A DNA stretch of 64,000 bases from an uncultured Chitinophaga sp. (GTDB taxonomy: Bacteria; Bacteroidota; Bacteroidia; Chitinophagales; Chitinophagaceae): positions 310,001 through 374,000 of the forward strand of contig NZ_CABHOU010000092.1 of NCBI RefSeq assembly GCF_902168175.1, in the 5' to 3' direction. Below the pieces are notes generated by a model that worked only from the letters and a program-made list of their open reading frames with translations, was not told where the DNA came from and did not search any database. Shown here in pieces: positions 1 through 6,441 of the stretch; position 1 is the stretch's first letter, and each line of letters starts with the position of its first letter. Both the position numbers and the translations under genes were made by a program.

Positions 1-368
1 TGTGCTTCCTGGTAAGTAAGTATGATTTTTTTGCTGCCATTACGTTCCCAAAATTGATAGATACGGTCGGTCCGATTGCTCCTGAATGACTCTAATTCGG
101 GCAGATTTTCGGATTTGAGGTAGTGTTTGATCTTTTGTGCGGTGTATTTTGAAAACATTTGCTGCACGTTTTTGTCCTTCCACTCATCCTGCTTTTGCCA
201 AAGTACTTGCACATACCTAGGCATGATCACAAAGCCATACAGGACAATTCTTTTTTCTTTAACGAGAAACTTAAGACTGTTGATTATAATCTTTTTATGT
301 TCCGGCCTTGTTAGTAAGGCTTGCTGTTTGTAACAGCACATCGTTGAGAGTTCCACGATGTTCGTCAT
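1..368 (-). pseudogene. REP-associated tyrosine transposase (RAYT/Y1 type), partial and degenerate
   Basis: The minus-strand frame is open from ATG at 368 to the window edge, so the C-terminus is not visible. The order of blocks matches the Y1-transposase family: RPEHKKIIINSLKFL, then LYGFVIMP, then VLWQ, DVQ-like NVQQMFSKYTAQ, and YQFWER. In the family LYGFVIMP is followed by the catalytic HUH motif (NHxH); here the same place reads MPRYVQVLW, so both histidines are gone. A functional HUH nuclease would therefore not be expected. The part before the first block aligns poorly, so the true start is unclear. GC-rich palindromes lie just upstream (424-465), which suits a RAYT/REP setting. The family assignment is from remembered motifs, not a search; a domesticated non-catalytic protein is possible. 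Confidence 0.7.
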
Positions 369-423
369 GTACTACGATTTTAAGAGTAAAAAAATTTTTT
401 TCAGAGAGTTATTAGAGAGGAAA

Positions 424-465
424 GGGCCCGCCGGGCCGCATCCCAAAAACTTCCGCAGCGGGCCC
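424..465. repeat. GC-rich perfect inverted repeat near the RAYT fragment
   Basis: GGGCCCGC (424-431) is perfectly complementary to GCGGGCCC (458-465), with a 26-base loop. The left arm also contains the 6-base palindrome GGGCCC. It lies 56 bp upstream of the degenerate RAYT. It resembles a REP-type palindrome in position and base composition, but no second copy was found in the window, so the REP label is inference. Confidence 0.5.
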
Positions 466-932
466 GGACATTACGAGTGCTGCACTAGCCCGGGCAGCTA
501 GTCTCATAATGCCAATTATTGTTAATCGGATTAAGTACTGACGTCGGGCCTCGCGGTGGCGGCGCCGGTAGGCTCGATGAGAAACAGATTTTAGATTGAG
601 TACGACATTCGTTTAAAAGCATGGTATTTCAGTGCGTTAGTGTTTTCTAATAATTTACTGCGTGGCTGACCGTCAGTCAGGCGATCCTTGTTGGTTGCTC
701 TCGTTGACTTATGTATCCCATCCTTTCTTTCTGCCCGTCACCTATCTTTTGTACATGTGTTATTGCGCTGTTTGTTAGCTAGTCATTTAAGGTAGGAGGG
801 CGTTTTTGTACAGTCGTCCATACAGCGTTGCACACCCGATACAGGCCGGCTGGCACCCTCCTCCTTTTTCGTCAATATATTTATTCCTTCTTTCTGTTAT
901 CACATCTGCGTCGATTATCAATTTCTATGAGT
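466..932. other. Intergenic stretch without a convincing gene
   Basis: No reading frame here has protein-like composition. A 7-bp inverted repeat, AGGAGGG (794-800) with CCCTCCT (858-864), lies just before the tandem repeats. No promoter or terminator can be asserted. Confidence 0.5.
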
Positions 933-1440
933 CTTAGAAGAAAGGTCGCTTCTCCCGTACCATGCCCAAGATGCCCATCCAAAGACGGTACGGAATCCAC
1001 AACCTCTCGCTATCTGTGTGTGGTCTCAGAGAAAAAGTTAAATGCTCTCCAATTACCCCCTTCTGTTATGCGCATCCATGTTCAGTTATTACTTCTTAGT
1101 TTTAGAAGAGAGGTCGCTTTTCCCGCACCATGCCCAAGATGCCCATCCAAAGACGGTACGGAATCCACAACCTCTCGCTATCTGTGTGTGGTCTCAGACA
1201 AAAAGTTAAACGCTCTACAGTTTATCCCTACCTGCTGTTATGCGGGTCCATGTTCAGCTATTACTTCTTACAAGCTTTAGAAGAGAGGTTGCTTTTCCCG
1301 CACCATGCCCAAGATGCCCATCCAAAGACGGTACGGAATACACAACCTCCACTATCATGTGTGATGTCAGGCAAAAAGTTAATTGCCTGCTTTACCCCTT
1401 TTGGGTAGTGTGTACATCACTCGCTTATTTGCCAGACCTC
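933..1440. repeat. Three tandem direct repeats of ~168-175 bp, probable structured RNA on the minus strand
   Basis: Three copies start at about 933, 1101 and 1276, and the anchor ATGCCCAAGATGCCC occurs at 962, 1130 and 1304 (spacings 168 and 174). About 110 bp of each unit is highly conserved; the third copy decays at its end. Each unit has nested inverted repeats: an outer GAGAGGT/ACCTCTC type and an inner CCGTACC/GGTACGG type. At three stem positions where copies differ, the plus strand would give a C-A mismatch while the minus strand gives a G-U wobble. This points to a folded minus-strand RNA. The open plus-strand frame through copies 1 and 2 shows many non-synonymous changes and is not believed. 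Confidence 0.75.
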
Positions 1441-1458
1441 CTTAACACAACTTTTAAA

Positions 1459-1524
1459 GGGAGCCGCTTCCGGCTTCACGTGATCCCTGCTATGCCCCAA
1501 TTAGCAAGGGATACCGCGGCTCCC
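1459..1524. repeat. Large two-tier hairpin downstream of the tandem repeats
   Basis: The outer arms GGGAGCCGC (1459-1467) and GCGGCTCCC (1516-1524) are perfectly complementary over 9 bp. Inside, ATCCCTGCTA (1483-1492) pairs with TAGCAAGGGAT (1502-1512) with one bulged A and a 9-base loop. No T-run follows on either strand, so it is not a standard terminator. It may be a fourth, unrelated structured element or a REP-like sequence. Confidence 0.6.
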
Positions 1525-2593
1525 GGTGTAATCTGGTCCTGCTGTGTAAAAAAACATCGCTGCCAGCGTAATTGACAGGCATAGCTCCGCCTCAACGAAT
1601 TATTCGTTCATTCATAATTATGGTTACAAAGCCTTGTATTAAAAATGGTTCCTAATACCGCCAGGTACTTTAGCAGACATAAAGAATACTAGCAACGGCA
1701 GTCACCTGCCAGGACCTTCAAGTCAAATTACCAGTAAATCTTGTTTCGCCTATAACCCATCTGCAACTAGAGCTTGTTGTCTTCTGCATCCTGTCGAAGC
1801 CGCAGTATAATAATAACCAACAGTTCCTTTATGCTTATGGGTATCTCCGGCCGTTTCCTTAATACCCCGATGGGAGGAAGTAAGGTTGCTTTGGTTGAAT
1901 TGTCCGTCGCTCCTGCGGAGTCTTGGGCCTCATTCATGGTTTTGGTGTATTTAGGTACTTGCTTTTGGGAATTCCCCCGGGCCTATAGTACAAATTCCCG
2001 TTTTGGTAACAAAAGGGTCAATAATAAACCAGTCGCCGGGCGGTCGGATCATGGTTGATTGGTTGGTTAGCAAATCGATTTAAGGGCTATCAATTTGCAT
2101 GGCGGAAAATTACATAGAATGTTTGAAAAACCGGCTGTTCATTTTGTTCATTTTATGCGGCGGTGTTAACACCGCCTTTTGCCGTAAATGCACGATGGTA
2201 AAGGATTTGAAAAATGAACAGAAAATGAACAGGCTTAAAGCTGGCTTATTCCTTCTTTTTCTTTATGGAGGGGTTAATGATAAGAACAGAGGACCATAAA
2301 ATGAGTAGCTGTCGGCACACAGTGGCAGTAGTTTGATTTTAGTAGGGAATGTTAATCTATCTCATTTGGGATAAGTCATCGCATCAGGCAAAATGTATGA
2401 CTGGCGCACAAATGTGGCTGGTTAAGTACAGCCGGTCGGTCGTGTCTTATTAAGAGTACATAATGAATGAGCATAACGTCAGGCCATACGGATGGCTATC
2501 TTATAATAAATGCCACTTTTGCCTGATTGCTCCTTGCAATGGCCATTTCTCAGCCTGGATTGAGTTGTTACCTGCCAGATGCGCCAGTTACAA
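1525..2593. other. Gene-poor stretch; only weak short ORFs
   Basis: A 56-codon minus-strand frame (1767-1937, ATG at 1937) and two plus-strand frames (1774-2058, 2099-2299) are open, but none has a recognisable promoter or family features. The recognisable content is the TGAACA repeat cluster and palindrome at 2135-2232. Confidence 0.4.
2135..2232. repeat. Inverted TGAACA repeat clusters around an 18-bp perfect palindrome
   Basis: The left cluster CTGTTCATTTTGTTCATTTT (2135-2154) is nearly the reverse complement of the right cluster at 2212-2232, which contains two AAAATGAACAG units. Between them, GGCGGTGTTAACACCGCC (2159-2176) is a perfect palindrome followed by TTTT, so it could act as a short plus-strand terminator. 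A related TGAACA cluster lies at 2911-2968. Confidence 0.6.
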
Positions 2594-2794
2594 TCATATC
2601 TCACTCTTCTTCTCCTTCTCCTTGTTTTTTTCTTCCAGTAGGTGAAACAGCTTCTCATTTATTTTGTCGAGGTAAAATATCATATCATTTATCCGCATTG
2701 CCCAACGTAGCAACAGAAGTTGTAAAATGATACTAATAACAACTAACAGCAGTACCCAAATAAGGGAGCCGGATTCGTGGAGAAAGGCTTGCAT
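2594..2794 (-). CDS. Small single-span membrane protein, unknown function
   Basis: This 66-residue protein is not recognised. Residues 11-29 (IWVLLLVVISIILQLLLLR) form a strongly hydrophobic probable transmembrane helix. It is followed by an amphipathic stretch (MRINDMIFYLDKINEKLFHL) and a lysine/glutamate-rich tail (EEKNKEKEKKSE) that could form a short coiled coil. This is far more protein-like than the overlapping plus-strand frames. It begins with ATG at 2794 and stands alone in a gene-poor region. No promoter matching TAnnTTTG was seen close upstream, so expression is uncertain. It could be a small toxin-like or regulatory membrane peptide, but nothing in the sequence decides that. Confidence 0.45.
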   Translation of the reverse strand: MQAFLHESGSLIWVLLLVVISIILQLLLLRWAMRINDMIFYLDKINEKLFHLLEEKNKEKEKKSEI

Positions 2795-3193
2795 AACGTG
2801 GGGGTTTTGATATTAAATTACAAAAATCGGTGTTGAAACAATAGGATATGGATTTGCGTTTAAAATTATTTATTGATATCTGATGTTAATTATTTCCTAA
2901 TAGGCCTCGTGTTCATAAAATGAACAGGATCAATGTAAATGAACAGAAAATGAACAGGAATGAACAAGGCCGGTATTGGCGGGTGTTGTAAGTTTACAAC
3001 CGGTATCGTAATAAGAGCTAACCCTTATTGTAGAGATCCTGCGGTTATCCGGTCTGCCGGTCACCCCATTTACTTTCCCCGGATTCTATTGAGTTGGTGT
3101 TTTATACTAAGTAGCCTCAAAGGCGTCTGGAGTATCCCGGAGGAAGTAAATCATTTTCAAAACTGTCTTTTTAACCAAAAACTCCTATATACA
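2795..3193. other. Intergenic region upstream of the double-glycine peptide gene, with TGAACA repeats
   Basis: No gene is seen. At 2911-2968 there are a GTTCAT/ATGAAC inverted pair and four further TGAACA units, matching the cluster at 2135-2232. They lie about 230 bp before the peptide gene and could be regulator-binding sites; that is inference. Confidence 0.4.
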
Positions 3194-3478
3194 ATGGAAA
3201 ACTTGCAAGTTCAAAACTATGGTTGCCAGGAATTGGAAGCAACTACTGCACAGGAAACAAATGGTGGCTTTTTATCACTGGGTCTGTTTAACAACAACGG
3301 TGTTATCTCTGCCGGCCTCAACCTGGATACTAACTCACTCACCAGTGGCCTTGGTAACATTGGCGGTGGTATCGGTGGTGGTACAGGTGGTGTTAACAGC
3401 CTGCTTAGCTCCGTAACTAGCCTGCTTAACGGTTTGTTAGGTGGTCTTAACATCGGCGGCGGCGGTATCCTGGGCTAA
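3194..3478 (+). CDS. Glycine-rich peptide with a double-glycine leader (bacteriocin-like/secreted peptide)
   Basis: The 94-residue product starts at ATG 3194; the longer frame upstream is not protein-like. Residues 1-25 (MENLQVQNYGCQEL then ETNGG) match the Bacteroidota double-glycine leader pattern, with GG at 24-25 as the probable cleavage site for a C39-peptidase ABC transporter. The predicted core (69 residues, from FLSLGLFNNN) is rich in Gly, Leu, Ser and Asn, has GGGIGGGTGG and GLLGGLNIGGGG blocks, and lacks Cys, Lys and Arg, so it is not a lanthipeptide or disulfide bacteriocin. No transporter, modification enzyme or immunity gene is nearby. A terminator follows at 3508. Other possibilities are a signalling peptide or a surface/aggregating peptide. 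Confidence 0.7.
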   Translation: MENLQVQNYGCQELEATTAQETNGGFLSLGLFNNNGVISAGLNLDTNSLTSGLGNIGGGIGGGTGGVNSLLSSVTSLLNGLLGGLNIGGGGILG

Positions 3479-3507
3479 TAGTTCCAACATCGCAACAAGA
3501 CGACTTG

Positions 3508-3536
3508 GGCACTCCGAAAGGGGTGCCTTTTGTTTT
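3508..3536 (+). terminator. Rho-independent terminator after the double-glycine peptide
   Basis: GGCACTCC (3508-3515), a GAAA loop and GGGGTGCC (3520-3527) form an 8-bp stem with one G-U, followed by TTTTGTTTT. Confidence 0.85.
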
Positions 3537-3668
3537 ACCCCCCCATTAGCAACGACAATAACGCGTACCGACTACACATTGATGATCGGGTTTTGTAACC
3601 ACTGATATGAGTCCTGCCTTCTAATTATTTAGTTCCCGATTTTCCTCTCCCCATTCCTCAGCTTCCAT

Positions 3669-3676
3669 TATTTTTG
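3669..3676 (+). promoter_or_regulatory. -7 promoter element (TATTTTTG) of xth
   Basis: TATTTTTG matches the Bacteroidota TAnnTTTG -7 consensus. It ends 15 bases before ATG 3692 and so supports that start over the TTG at 3674, which lies inside this element. Confidence 0.65.
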
Positions 3677-3691
3677 TCGCAAACATTTGCC

Positions 3692-4456
3692 ATGAGAATA
3701 GCAACGTATAACGTAAACGGCCTCCGGTCCGCTATGAATAAAGGGTTTGTAGAATGGTTAAGTAAAGCTCCTTTGGATATTATTTGCCTGCAGGAAGTAA
3801 AAGCCCATCGCGAGAACGTGGATTTTAAGCAGTTTGAAGCACTTGGGTTTAGGGACTACTGGTTTCCTGCCCAAAAGAAAGGGTATAGCGGTGTGGCGGT
3901 ATTCACCCGTATAAAGCCAGATAATGTGCAATACGGAAGTGGATTTGCGCAAAGCGATGCTGAAGGGCGTGTTATACGATTGGACTTTGGCGACGTAACG
4001 CTTGTAAATGCCTATTTCCCGTCCGGCACTACGGGTGAGGAAAGGCAAACCTATAAATATCAGTGGCTCGATGAATTTTATAATTACCTGGCTGAACTGC
4101 GTAAAACACGGCCCAACCTGGTGGTTTGCGGTGATTACAACATTGCTCATAAGGCTATAGATATCCACAACCCGGTTAGCAATAAGGACTCCTCTGGCTT
4201 TTTACCTGAAGAAAGGGCCTGGATGGACAAGTTCCTCGCCAATGGTTTTGTGGACACCTATCGCCAGTATCACCCTGAGCCTCATCAATATAGCTGGTGG
4301 AGCTTCCGTGCAAATGCCAGGAACAATAACAAGGGCTGGCGTATCGATTATATAAGCGTTACAGAACCATTGCAAAGCCGGTTAGCCGATGCGCAAATAT
4401 GGCAGGATGTTAAACACTCCGACCATTGCCCTGTATACATCGAACTAAAGGCCTGA
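3692..4456 (+). CDS. xth: Exodeoxyribonuclease III / AP endonuclease
   Basis: This 254-residue protein of the EEP (ExoIII/APE1) family cuts DNA at abasic sites in base-excision repair. The family motifs are present in order: TYNVNGLRSA (residues 5-14), LQEVKA with the metal-binding Glu (about 33-38), GYSGVAVFTR, VNAYFPSG, GDYNIAHKAIDI (catalytic Asp and Asn), WWSFRANAR, WRIDYI and the terminal SDHCPV His. Its length is usual for bacterial ExoA/ExoIII. The ATG at 3692 is chosen because it begins the conserved MRIATYNVNG block and a -7 promoter lies just upstream. A DUF4286 gene follows 26 bp downstream and may be co-transcribed. Confidence 0.95.
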   Translation: MRIATYNVNGLRSAMNKGFVEWLSKAPLDIICLQEVKAHRENVDFKQFEALGFRDYWFPAQKKGYSGVAVFTRIKPDNVQYGSGFAQSDAEGRVIRLDFGDVTLVNAYFPSGTTGEERQTYKYQWLDEFYNYLAELRKTRPNLVVCGDYNIAHKAIDIHNPVSNKDSSGFLPEERAWMDKFLANGFVDTYRQYHPEPHQYSWWSFRANARNNNKGWRIDYISVTEPLQSRLADAQIWQDVKHSDHCPVYIELKA

Positions 4457-4482
4457 TATCAATAATAATATAACCAGCAAAC

Positions 4483-4785
4483 ATGATCATTTATAACGTT
4501 ACCGTTAAAGTGACCAACGTCGTTGCAGATCGTTGGTTGGAGTGGATGAAGGGAGAGCATATCCCCGAGATCATGAACACCGGACTTTTTCATGATTACA
4601 GGATTTGTCGCCTGCTCGAACAGGACGACTCCGAAGGGCCAACTTACACTATTCAATATTCCACCGACACCGTGGAGAACTATGAAACGTACCTGCATGA
4701 ACATGCGCCACGGCTCAGACAACTGTCGTATAACATGTTTGGCGACCAGTTCGTGGCCTTCAGAACCGTTATGCAGGTGGTTTGA
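4483..4785 (+). CDS. DUF4286 family protein
   Basis: This 100-residue soluble protein resembles the DUF4286 family, common in Bacteroidota and of unknown function. Visible family-like features are the start MIIYNVTVKV, the WLEWMKGEHIPEIMNTGLF block, a QY-containing strand (TYTIQYSTDTVENYETYL), and APRLRQLSYNMFGDQFVAFRTV at the end. The compact alpha/beta pattern recalls dimeric ferredoxin-like barrels. It follows xth by 26 bp on the same strand and is probably transcribed with it. No catalytic residues can be named. Confidence 0.8.
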   Translation: MIIYNVTVKVTNVVADRWLEWMKGEHIPEIMNTGLFHDYRICRLLEQDDSEGPTYTIQYSTDTVENYETYLHEHAPRLRQLSYNMFGDQFVAFRTVMQVV

Positions 4786-5029
4786 GCGTTACAGTAACGT
4801 TAAACTTATCCACAGGAAATTCACTATTTTCAAGGGCTTGAGCCTTTGGTATAATAGTTGGTTATTGGATGTACTTCAGGCAATATAGTAGTAAAACCCT
4901 TTGTGGTACAGCGTTTTGGATAAACAATGAGGTGTAACAGATAGATGTTTAAAAGATACCGATCAGCTGTAACCTTTACCAGTAGGCTTTTTCAGCCTAC
5001 AAAAAAATGGTTCGGAAATTTTTGAAAAA

Positions 5030-5060
5030 TTTGGTAATCTGATAAAACGCGCTATATTTG
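5030..5060 (+). promoter_or_regulatory. Promoter of the HU gene (TTTG - 19 bp - TATATTTG)
   Basis: TTTG at 5030-5033 and TATATTTG at 5053-5060 match the Bacteroidota -33 and -7 elements with a 19-base spacer. The ATG lies 43 bases downstream. Confidence 0.8.
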
Positions 5061-5102
5061 CTCACATCAAACATTTTCTCACTAGTTAAATCTTAACTAA
5101 CT

Positions 5103-5372
5103 ATGAACAAAGCCGAATTGATCGACAAAATTGCCAAAGATTCTGGCGTTACCAAAACTCAAGCTAACGAAGCTTTGGATTCTTTCACTAAAGCTGTTGC
5201 TGATACCCTGAAAAAAGGTGGTAAAGTAACTTTAGTTGGTTTCGGTACTTTCTCTGTTTCTAAACGTGCTGCACGTAACGGTAGAAACCCGCAAACTGGC
5301 CAGATCATCAAGATCAAAGCTAAAAAAGTGGCTAAATTCAAAGCTGGTAAAGCTCTGTCTGACAAGCTTTAG
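5103..5372 (+). CDS. HU-family nucleoid DNA-binding protein
   Basis: This 89-residue histone-like protein bends and compacts DNA as a dimer. MNKAELIDKIAKDSGVTKTQANEALDSF is the N-terminal helical dimerisation part; KVTLVGFGTFSVSKRAARNGRNPQTG includes the HU signature and the beta-arm tip with the conserved RNPQTG, whose Pro intercalates into DNA. Length is typical. It has its own promoter (5030-5060) and terminator (5397-5427), so it is monocistronic. A second, divergent HU/IHF-like gene is at 57895. Confidence 0.95.
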   Translation: MNKAELIDKIAKDSGVTKTQANEALDSFTKAVADTLKKGGKVTLVGFGTFSVSKRAARNGRNPQTGQIIKIKAKKVAKFKAGKALSDKL

Positions 5373-5396
5373 TAGTTGGCAACCCAACTTATTCGG

Positions 5397-5427
5397 GCAA
5401 GGAACATTTTTGTTTCTTGCTTTTTTT
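5397..5427 (+). terminator. Terminator of the HU gene
   Basis: GCAAGGAAC (5397-5405) pairs with GTTTCTTGC (5412-5420) with one G-U, followed by seven T. Confidence 0.85.
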
Positions 5428-5434
5428 ATTTTTG
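5427..5434 (+). promoter_or_regulatory. -7 promoter element (TATTTTTG) of the THX gene
   Basis: TATTTTTG starts on the last T of the HU terminator, so termination and re-initiation signals abut. The THX ATG is 80 bases further on. Confidence 0.6.
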
Positions 5435-5514
5435 TAGCGTAAACTGGCAGTTATTATGGAAAAATGATGGTGCCGGGCTAATCATAATTAACAACACAAT
5501 TAAAAAATTCAGTC

Positions 5515-5634
5515 ATGGGTAGAGGTGATATCAAAACCAAAAAAGGTAAGATTTCCAATGGTTCTTTCGGTAAAGCAAGGCCAGCTAAGCCTAAAAAGGC
5601 TGCTGCTGCAAAAGCTGCTGCAAAGAAAGCCTAG
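5515..5634 (+). CDS. 30S ribosomal protein THX (bTHX)
   Basis: This 39-residue, very basic protein reads MGRGDIKTKKGKISNGSFGK and ends in an Ala/Lys tail. The MGRGDxKTKKGKI...GSFG pattern is the THX family, a small peptide known to fit into the head of the 30S subunit in Thermus and found across Bacteroidota. The AKAAAKKA tail resembles the C-terminal segments of other basic ribosomal proteins. It is short enough to be missed by gene finders. It has its own -7 element and shares a bidirectional terminator with convergent pdxH. Confidence 0.85.
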   Translation: MGRGDIKTKKGKISNGSFGKARPAKPKKAAAAKAAAKKA

Positions 5635-5644
5635 TAAGGTACTA

Positions 5645-5680
5645 ATATAGCGGAAGAGGGGTAACCAGCTTCCGCTATAT
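5645..5680. terminator. Bidirectional terminator between THX and pdxH
   Basis: ATATAGCGGAAG (5645-5656) and CTTCCGCTATAT (5669-5680) form a perfect 12-bp stem between the convergent genes. Short T-rich flanks follow on either side. Confidence 0.75.
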
Positions 5681-5684
5681 GCTT

Positions 5685-6326
5685 TTATGGGGCAAGACGT
5701 TCGATCTTCCACGTTACGTTCAGGCTATACCTGATCCTGTCATGCAGGCGACTGCTTCGTCCCTGCCAAAACTCCACTGCTTGCGGTTTTACCACATATC
5801 CGCCCCAATGTGAAGGCCTCTCCGGCACTGTTTCACCTAATTGGGTTTCAAGCTGTTTCACTTTATTTTCGAGATAAGTCCTGTCGGGAATGACCTGGCT
5901 TTGCGGAGACGCAATAGCGCCAATGCGACTGCCTGCAGGCCGCGACCTGAAGTACTCGTTGCTAACCGGCTCCGGCGCCTTGCTAACGCTTCCCTCTATA
6001 CGCACTTGCCGCTCGAGGTCGGGCCAGAAAAATAACAACGAAACATAAGGGTTGGCGGCTAACTCCAGCGCCTTACGGCTTTGATAGTTGGTAAAGAACA
6101 AAAAGCCATCGGCATCAAAGCTCTTTAGTAATACGATCCTTGCAGACGGACGCCCATCGGGGCTGCTCGTAGCAAGGGTCATAGCATTCGGTTCATATAT
6201 CTCACTGCTTATTGCATCCTGCCACCATTTCTCAAATTGCTGCAGGGGATCGGCTGCCACATCGCTTTCGTTAAGCGAAGCTTTACGGTAGTCCTGGCGC
6301 AGGTCTGCCACTTTCTGGTTTAACAT
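5685..6326 (-). CDS. pdxH: Pyridoxamine 5'-phosphate oxidase
   Basis: This 213-residue FMN enzyme oxidises pyridoxine or pyridoxamine 5'-phosphate to pyridoxal phosphate. Family features in order: N-terminal LRQDYRKASL, EPNAMTLATSSPDGRPSARIVLLK (FMN/substrate-binding), FFTNYQSRKALEL, LLFFWPDLERQVRIEG (FMN-binding), SRPAGSRIGA, and the C-terminal PSHWGGYVV, VEFWQGRSSRLHDRIRY active-site block. Length equals the E. coli type. A TACCTTTG -7 element lies on the minus strand at 6348-6355, divergent from that of the DUF3298 lipoprotein. Confidence 0.95.
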   Translation of the reverse strand: MLNQKVADLRQDYRKASLNESDVAADPLQQFEKWWQDAISSEIYEPNAMTLATSSPDGRPSARIVLLKSFDADGFLFFTNYQSRKALELAANPYVSLLFFWPDLERQVRIEGSVSKAPEPVSNEYFRSRPAGSRIGAIASPQSQVIPDRTYLENKVKQLETQLGETVPERPSHWGGYVVKPQAVEFWQGRSSRLHDRIRYSLNVTWKIERLAP

Positions 6327-6347
6327 CGTTCAATACTTTTTCTAAAC

Positions 6348-6355
6348 CAAAGGTA
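6348..6355 (-). promoter_or_regulatory. -7 promoter element (TACCTTTG) of pdxH
   Basis: Minus-strand TACCTTTG lies 21 bases upstream of the pdxH ATG and matches TAnnTTTG. Confidence 0.65.
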
Positions 6356-6409
6356 GGATTTTGTATACGCGCCGGACAGATGATTTTTAGCAGTTTGCGG
6401 CCTGATGGT

Positions 6410-6417
6410 TATCTTTG
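6410..6417 (+). promoter_or_regulatory. -7 promoter element (TATCTTTG) of the DUF3298 lipoprotein
   Basis: TATCTTTG lies 24 bases before ATG 6442, back to back with the pdxH promoter. Confidence 0.65.
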
Positions 6418-6441
6418 TCATGATCAACAGAACCTTAGTCC

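Noticed and set aside
933..1440. CRISPR array
   Set aside because: The repeat unit is ~170 bp and conserved over most of its length, with no unique spacers and no cas genes.
828..1575. Three overlapping plus-strand ORFs (150, 92 and 111 codons) through the tandem repeats, one with a repeated CPRCP motif
   Set aside because: The frame is open only because the 168 and 174-bp spacings are multiples of three. Copies differ by many amino-acid-changing substitutions, while stem pairing on the minus strand is preserved. No promoter or family resemblance.
1774..2058. 94-codon plus-strand ORF
   Set aside because: Serine-rich, no family resemblance, no promoter; a 56-codon frame on the other strand is equally plausible, so neither is called.
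4980..5000. Hairpin GTAGGCT/AGCCTAC upstream of HU as a terminator
   Set aside because: It is followed by A, not T, on the plus strand, and no T-run follows on the minus strand; it may be chance.
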